Assembly (NCBI GenBank): GCA_012031335.1
Contig: JAAUTT010000073.1
Coordinates: forward strand, 1-10,848
Direction: 5' to 3'
Length of the DNA stretch: 10,848 nucleotides
From: Bacteroidales bacterium
GTDB taxonomy: Bacteria; Bacteroidota; Bacteroidia; Bacteroidales; JAAUTT01
The position numbers and the translations under genes are program-made. Each line of letters opens with the position of its first letter. The stretch's first letter is position 1. A model generated the notes under the pieces. The model was given only the letters and a program-made list of their open reading frames with translations, was not told the DNA's origin and did not search any database. Of the stretch, positions 5,869 through 10,848 are shown one piece after another.

Positions 5869-8082
5869 ATGAAGTATTGGATTTCAATATTCTTAATTTT
5901 TGTTTTCATTAAAGGTTTTAGCCAGCAAAACAACTCATCACGACCCCGGGTGGGTTTGGTGTTAAGTGGTGGTGGAGCAAAGGGACTGGCTCACATTGGT
6001 GTACTAAAAGTGTTGGAACAGGAGGGTATAAAGGTCGATTTTATTGGTGGAACCAGTATGGGCAGTATTATAGGTGGGTTATATGCCATTGGTTATACTC
6101 CTGCTGAACTTGAATCGCTTGTTGTGAAAATGAACTGGGATAGTTTGCTTACCGACAGAATTGACCGACAAAACCTGTCGTTCGAAGAAAAGGAAGACAA
6201 TGCCAGGTATTTTGTGTCGTTTCCTATTAAGGAGAAGAAAATAGGATTGCCTTCAGGAGCAATTGCCGGCCAGAATATATATAATTTGCTGAATCAGCTT
6301 GCCAGTCCTGTATACCGAGAAACCAATTTCCTGAAGTTTCCCATACCCTTTATTTGTGTAGCCACCGACATAGAAAAAGCCAAACCGGTTGTTTTCAGTA
6401 ACGGATACCTGCCCGAAGTGATGAGGGCAAGTATGGCAATACCTTCTTTATTTACTCCCGAAATCATAGATGGTGACCTTTATGTTGATGGCGGAGTACT
6501 CAATAATTTTCCGGTACTCGAAGTGAAAAAGATGGGAGTCGACATCATTATTGGAGTTGATGTCGGGTTTCGTCCTCTTTCCAGGAAATCGTTAAACACC
6601 ATTTCTGCTATAATTACTCAAAGTATGTACACCTTTACCAAAGCTGAAATGGACAAAAACAGGGATGCCTGCGAATTACTTATTAGTCCGGCTTTGGATG
6701 GATACCATGTGTTGAGTTTTAACGATGCCGATTCCATTATTGCTCATGGAGAGCGGGCAGCCATGGATATGTTGCCCCAGATAAAAGCGCTTGCCGATTC
6801 GCTGAATAATTTTATTCCCGGGGAGGAACCACGAAAGTTTCCCGAAAGATTCACATCTGTTATAGTTAAGGAGATTGAAATATCAGGATTGAATTATGTT
6901 CCAAAAGATTTTATTTTGCGGAAGCTTCAGATACCAATTTCTTCCGAAATTTCTCTGAAAGATCTTGAAAGTAGTATTGCGCTTGTTTACGGAACGCAAT
7001 TTTTTAACAAAATTACTTATCGGCTTGAACCTCTTGATAATGGAACCAAAATTATTCTGGAAGTATCCGAACGCACAACCAATTATTTCCGTGTAGGAAT
7101 TCATTATGATTCGAATTTCAAAACAGCATTGTTGTTGAATAATACATTCCGTAATATACCTGTACCGGGTTCAAAATTAACCCTCGATCTGGCTCTGGGA
7201 GAGAACATTGCCTTTAACGGATTATTATATTTTAACTCCGGTTGGAATCCAGATAAAATTCAGACAAAAAAGAAACAGATTTTTCCTGATTTTGGAATCA
7301 GGGCTAATTCGCACAAGATGGAAGTGTTTGAATATGAAGACGAATCCCGGGCAGCCAGTTACGATTTTTTCGACTTTACCCTTGATTTGTTCTGGCAATG
7401 GAATATTTCGAATTACACAGCTTTAGGCGGTGGTATAACAGGCGATTATTCCAGTATTTCAAATAAAGTCGGAAAAGCTACTTTGGTCGCTTCCGATTAT
7501 TTCCATACTAATTTCCATTTTTTCTATAAAATTGATAATTATAACGAAGATTTTTTCCCAAACCGGGGAGTACAGCTAACTTCAAGCTTTAAATATGTTA
7601 AGGGGCTTTCCAGTAATTTGCAGGATACAAAGGGCTTTTTCCAGGGAAGTGTTCGCTATGCACATGCCGTTTCGTTATATAAACGATTGACTTTGACAAA
7701 TTCTCTTTTTGCTGGTTTTTCAAGTATCGATATTGTTCCTGCGCATTATGGTTTTTATATGGGAGGAATGGGAGGAACATATTTAAGAGGACTGGTGCCG
7801 TTTGTAGGTCTCAAATACATGCAGATCAGCGGTTCAAATGCTTGGTCAGCCGGAACGGACCTGAGGTATGAAATATGGGGTAACAATTTCGTGTCGCTAA
7901 AAGCCAATATTTGTAACGCAACATTTGCTATAAAGGACCTGTTTGTGCCCGAAGATATTACCTATGGTGGCGGAATTTCCTACGGATACCGAAGCGTAAT
8001 TGGGCCAATGGAGATAACATTTATGACCTCAAATCATATAAAAGGATTAAGCGGTTTCATCAACATTGGATATTGGTTTTAA
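5869..8082 (+). CDS. Patatin-like phospholipase with C-terminal outer-membrane beta-barrel
   Basis: The predicted product is an exported lipid acyl hydrolase carrying its own outer-membrane domain. I chose the ATG at 5869 because it places a signal peptide at the start (MKYWISIFLIFVFIKGFS, cut near QQ); the ORF is open from an ATG at 5803, but those 22 residues would hide the signal. The mature protein (737 aa with signal) begins with a complete patatin domain: oxyanion loop GGGAKG (34-39), nucleophile Ser63 in GTSMGS, and catalytic Asp207 in YVDGGVLNNFP. Residues about 332-415 resemble a single POTRA domain (VKEIEISGLNYVPKDFI...). The rest is rich in alternating aromatic/polar strands and ends INIGYWF, with a terminal Phe as in Omp85-type barrels. 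This architecture resembles PlpD-type (type Vd) secreted patatins, and many Bacteroidota encode such fusions. The frame is intact. It is divergent from the metal exporter and convergent with the glycosyltransferase; no strong terminator is seen after the stop. Confidence 0.93.
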   Translation: MKYWISIFLIFVFIKGFSQQNNSSRPRVGLVLSGGGAKGLAHIGVLKVLEQEGIKVDFIGGTSMGSIIGGLYAIGYTPAELESLVVKMNWDSLLTDRIDRQNLSFEEKEDNARYFVSFPIKEKKIGLPSGAIAGQNIYNLLNQLASPVYRETNFLKFPIPFICVATDIEKAKPVVFSNGYLPEVMRASMAIPSLFTPEIIDGDLYVDGGVLNNFPVLEVKKMGVDIIIGVDVGFRPLSRKSLNTISAIITQSMYTFTKAEMDKNRDACELLISPALDGYHVLSFNDADSIIAHGERAAMDMLPQIKALADSLNNFIPGEEPRKFPERFTSVIVKEIEISGLNYVPKDFILRKLQIPISSEISLKDLESSIALVYGTQFFNKITYRLEPLDNGTKIILEVSERTTNYFRVGIHYDSNFKTALLLNNTFRNIPVPGSKLTLDLALGENIAFNGLLYFNSGWNPDKIQTKKKQIFPDFGIRANSHKMEVFEYEDESRAASYDFFDFTLDLFWQWNISNYTALGGGITGDYSSISNKVGKATLVASDYFHTNFHFFYKIDNYNEDFFPNRGVQLTSSFKYVKGLSSNLQDTKGFFQGSVRYAHAVSLYKRLTLTNSLFAGFSSIDIVPAHYGFYMGGMGGTYLRGLVPFVGLKYMQISGSNAWSAGTDLRYEIWGNNFVSLKANICNATFAIKDLFVPEDITYGGGISYGYRSVIGPMEITFMTSNHIKGLSGFINIGYWF

Positions 8083-8241
8083 TTTTTTTACGTAGTAGCT
8101 GATTTATTCCGTTTACACTTGCTATATTATTAATATTGAATATTTAAAGGTCAAAAAAAATGTTGTGAATTGTGTTACGATTGCGAAAATTTGCATTTAG
8201 ACCCATATGGCCAAGCAATATCATTTAATGCCTGGATTTTG

Positions 8242-9068
8242 TTATTTAATTTGATTTATTCCAAAAGGAGTGTACCAAATTTTTTCATCTACTGTTTTTT
8301 GATAGATTTCTGCGTTGCCACTGACTCTGTCCAAAGTTTTATGGTATGTATGGTATTGGATAGCAATATGTTTTAAAGATTGATTTTTAATTCCTATCAA
8401 ACCGAATCTGTAATCAATATCTGTATCTTCACCCCAGGCGGGTGCCAAATATCTCTCGTCAAAGCCATTGATTGAAATTAAGATCTGACTTAATGTACCG
8501 AAAAGTTGGAGCCCAGAATACCCCTTCTTTTTTTGTTCAGGAATCTTCGAAGGAACCTGGATTTTATGAATATAGCATTTTCAACATGCGAACCGGAGCC
8601 TGATAATTTATGCCACAGCAGATTTATGAAAATTGAATATCCCTCCAGATATCCTTTTTCAATTTTCGCAGGATTAAGTATTTTGGATATTTTAGCCGAT
8701 AAATTAACTCTTCGCCCAACAAGCACGGTTTTAGCGTTTTTGTTAAGATAATGCTCTTCCAAAAACTTTTTGTGTAAAAAGCAGTCACCATCAACAAAAA
8801 CAAGATAGTCGGTGTTTGATGCCAGAATAGCCTTATTAAGAATTACAGTCTTCCTCCAGCCTTTATCTTCGTGCCAGATATGTTGAGTTTTGAATGAACT
8901 TTCGGAAAGCAACTGAAGTACCTCTTTCACAACTTCCTGTCTGGACCCGTCGTCCGCAATAATTACTTCGAAGTCTCTGAAGGTTTGTCGTTTCAATGAA
9001 GCAAATAAAAGCTTCAAATAATCAATTCTATTGTAAAAAGAAATAATTAGAGAGATTTTTTGGTCCAA
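8242..9068 (-). CDS. Family 2 glycosyltransferase (GT-A fold; two apparent 1-nt insertions)
   Basis: The corrected length is 274 aa. The N-terminus KISLIISFYNRIDYLKLLF and DDGS (39-42) form the nucleotide-sugar-binding half. FVDGDC (91-96) holds the DxD-type metal site, and HEDKGWRKTVILNKAI is typical of this subgroup. After correction NFSVHKSDLISINGFDERY continues into WGEDTDID (211-216), the acidic ED motif of the galactosyltransferase-like C-terminal region (Glyco_transf_7C). Two extra bases break it: one in minus-strand TT at 8492-8493, where TAA follows, and one near 8475-8481. There is no signal peptide or membrane anchor. It probably transfers a sugar to lipopolysaccharide, capsule or another surface glycan, but acceptor and donor are unknown and no other glycan genes are adjacent. 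No ATG is available: the frame opens with TTG at 9068, shortly after an in-frame TAA, so the start is uncertain. Confidence 0.85.
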
Positions 9069-9319
9069 TGGCTTAAATTTTTATTTTTCAACACTTTCAG
9101 TTCCAAACAACCCAGATCCTTTTAAATTCAAACACCACAGATCAATTGCGTTAGGTTCTCTTTGAAGTTTCTAAGTTAAAAAATTTCTCTAACATTGAAA
9201 ATAATGGTTTAAATTTTAGGGAGAAATTAACCACACCCCAAATTAATGGAGCCTTGGATACCTGCTCTTTGGTTTTCGTGTTGGGGAGTTTAAAAACTAT
9301 CTCAAAATTAAATAATTGA
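9069..9319. other. Intergenic region between dsbD and the glycosyltransferase
   Basis: This stretch is about 250 nt, AT-rich, and has no coding content I would defend. A 67-codon leftward ORF starting at 9354 overlaps the dsbD 3' end in another frame and looks random. A box reading TAATTTTG on the minus strand (9310-9303) fits TAnnTTTG, but it is about 235 nt from the glycosyltransferase start. Confidence 0.4.
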
Positions 9320-9330
9320 CTATTTAATTT
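9305..9330. repeat. AT-only inverted repeat across the dsbD stop codon
   Basis: AAATTAAATA (9305-9314) and TATTTAATTT (9321-9330) are perfect 10-bp arms around ATTGAC. The dsbD stop (9320-9322) lies between loop and arm. On the minus strand a short TTTTT follows about 10 nt later. It may act as a weak terminator for dsbD, but the stem has no GC pair. Confidence 0.35.
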
Positions 9331-10848
9331 GTTGAAATTTTTCTTCTCCTTCATTCAGGAATTTCAGAAATTCATCAGCATTCAGTGTAAGTCCCAATGG
9401 CGCTCCTAACGATTGATCATTGTGGTCCATAATTACATAAAATGGCTGAGAATTGGAGTTAAAGCGCGATATTTGAAAATGCGCATTTTTCTTTCCGAGC
9501 GTATTTATCATTTTACCCTCCTTTGTGGTAAATTGCTCATTTTCGGGCAACTTTGTGCGGTCGTCAATATACAGCGAAACAATCACAAAATTATTTTTCA
9601 TGGCTTCGAGAATTCGCTTGTCGGGCCAAACTTTATTTTCCATTAATTTACAATTGGTGCAGGAATGCCCGTTGAAATCGATTAAAAGGGGCTTGTTTTG
9701 TTTTTTTGCACAGGCCAAAGCTTCCGCATAATCAAAGTAGCCTTCAATTCCATATGGAATTTCAAAATATCCGAATATTTTGGAGTACCGCAAACAGCCG
9801 ATGAATTTGTTGTTGAAGCAGGTGCCTGGTTTCCTAAACTCAGGTCGAACGATTGTGTGGTTTTAGGAGGTAACCAACCCGATATAGTTGTTAAAGGCGC
9901 ACCGAAAAGTCCTGGCACAAGATAAAAAACAAATGAAAATACGATGATGATAAAGAATAAACGCAATACACCGATGAAGGGAAGATCGCTGTCGTGAGCA
10001 AATTTTATTTTCCCCATTAAATAAAGTCCAAGAAGGGTAAATAATACGATCCATATTCCAATGTACACCTCGCGGGTAAATATATTCAGGTGGTACGACT
10101 GGTCAATATTCGACAGGAATTTCATTCCCCAGGCCAGTAATATAAAGCCAAAAATATCTTCACCGAATTAAGCCATCCACCTGATTTAGGAAGACTTTTC
10201 ATCATTCCCGGGAAAATTGCAAATAGGGTAAATGGCAGGGCAAATGCAAGCGAATAAGCAAACATTCCCACCGTAGGGCGAATTACAGCTCCCTGTGTGG
10301 CTTCAATCAGCAGAGAACTTACAATAGGGCCGGTACAGGAAAACGAAACCAAAACCAATGTGAGCGCCATAAAAAATGGAGCCAGAAAACCGCCCTTATC
10401 TGCCTGTTGATCCATTTTATTGGTAATACTGCTTGGTAATACCATTCAAAAAGACCAAAAAAGGAAATTGCAAAACAAGAAAAAGAAGCAAAAAATATGG
10501 TATTAGGAATCCAGTGTGTGCTTAAAGCGTTAAATACATTACTGTTTGCTCCGGTAAGTGAAACAATAATTCCTAGCGAAGTATAAATAGCCACTATGGA
10601 GATCCCGAAAAAAGTGCATTAAATATGGCTCTTCCCCTGTTTTCCTGTCCCCGCATAAAGAAAGAAACGGTCATAGGAATCATTGGGTAAACGCAGGGAG
10701 TAAGCAGGCCTCCAAAACCTGCCAGAAGGCTTGTGAAAAATAATGCCCAAAGCGATCCTTCGGAATTACTGTCTTTCGTTATTGGAGTATTCCCAGCCTC
10801 TGAAACATCTTGCTTATTATTTAGCGTATCAGTTTGTAGGATGGCAAT
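9320..10848 (-). CDS. dsbD: DsbD-type thiol:disulfide interchange protein, 5' truncated by window edge (four apparent 1-nt deletions)
   Basis: DsbD proteins pass electrons from cytoplasmic thioredoxin across the inner membrane to periplasmic thiol proteins. The window holds the end of the N-terminal region, the membrane core and the thioredoxin-like tail. The core has LLTPCVYPMIPMTVSFFM (Cys of helix 1; about 10685-10702) and VSFSCTGPIV (partner Cys; about 10335). The tail has DFNGHSCTNCKLMENKVW with the CxxC site encoded at 9650-9661. The gene is split over five frames by four missing bases: the A6 run at 10608-10613 should be A7, TT at 10445-10446 should be TTT, the A5 run at 10150-10154 should be A6, and the A4 run at 9764-9767 should be A5 (plus-strand bases). 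Corrected junctions read ALFFGISIVAIY, FGLFEMVLPSS, KIFFGFILLAWGMKFL and KYSDIFEIPYGIEGYF, all as expected for the family. The N-terminal periplasmic domain and signal peptide lie mostly beyond 10848. Confidence 0.88.

Noticed and set aside
8242..8448. Stand-alone 68-aa protein beginning MAPAWGEDTD
   Set aside because: The WGEDTDID motif is the C-terminal part of the glycosyltransferase; two one-base insertions around 8475-8493 separate the pieces.
9151..9354. 67-codon leftward ORF
   Set aside because: It starts inside the dsbD 3' end in a different frame, has low-complexity Lys/Phe/Asn-rich composition, and shows no recognisable motif.
9682..10125. Separate small membrane proteins in the 9.7-10.6 kb region
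   Set aside because: They are consecutive pieces of one dsbD reading frame; each boundary is a one-base deletion and the joined sequence matches the family.

Overview
The window looks like chromosomal DNA of a Bacteroidota bacterium, probably from a Bacteroidales/Marinilabiliales-like lineage. The base composition is AT-rich. Promoter-like boxes fit the Bacteroidota -7 consensus TAnnTTTG, and Shine-Dalgarno sequences are weak or absent. The gene types also fit: a patatin fused to an outer-membrane barrel, a DUF6157 protein, an ArsP_2-type 'putative manganese transporter' and a DsbD with a CxxC thioredoxin tail.

Layout. 1-291 (-): N-terminus of a PAS-domain protein, cut by the window edge. 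292-561: divergent promoter region. 562-1362 (+): YycJ/WalJ-like metallo-beta-lactamase-fold hydrolase. 1411-1846 (-): DUF6157 protein, downstream of glycerate kinase (1888-3021, -). A hairpin terminator (about 3061-3094) separates glycerate kinase from dihydrolipoyl dehydrogenase (3124-4515, -). The dehydrogenase lies 42 nt downstream of a ten-helix manganese/heavy-metal exporter-like membrane protein (4558-5629, -). 5630-5868: divergent regulatory region with a near-perfect 17-bp palindrome next to the exporter start. 5869-8082 (+): secreted patatin phospholipase with a POTRA-like segment and a C-terminal beta-barrel. 8242-9068 (-): family 2 glycosyltransferase. 9320-10848 (-): DsbD-type thiol:disulfide interchange protein, whose 5' end lies outside the window.

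The most striking property is technical or evolutionary. Five of the nine genes read through only if single-base indels are corrected. I count eleven, mostly in or beside short homopolymers: two in the MBL gene, two in DUF6157, one in the exporter, two in the glycosyltransferase and four in dsbD. Every correction restores family-typical sequence without loss, so I read these as consensus errors in the assembly rather than as small separate genes. Glycerate kinase, lpd and the patatin gene (about 4.7 kb together) are clean.

The genes do not form one obvious pathway. They are housekeeping and cell-envelope functions: central metabolism (lpd, glycerate kinase), metal homeostasis, envelope redox chemistry, envelope lipase and surface glycan synthesis. 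I found no CRISPR array, tRNA, rRNA, insertion sequence or clear accessory defence system. The best biological lead is the putative metal-responsive operator at the exporter promoter.
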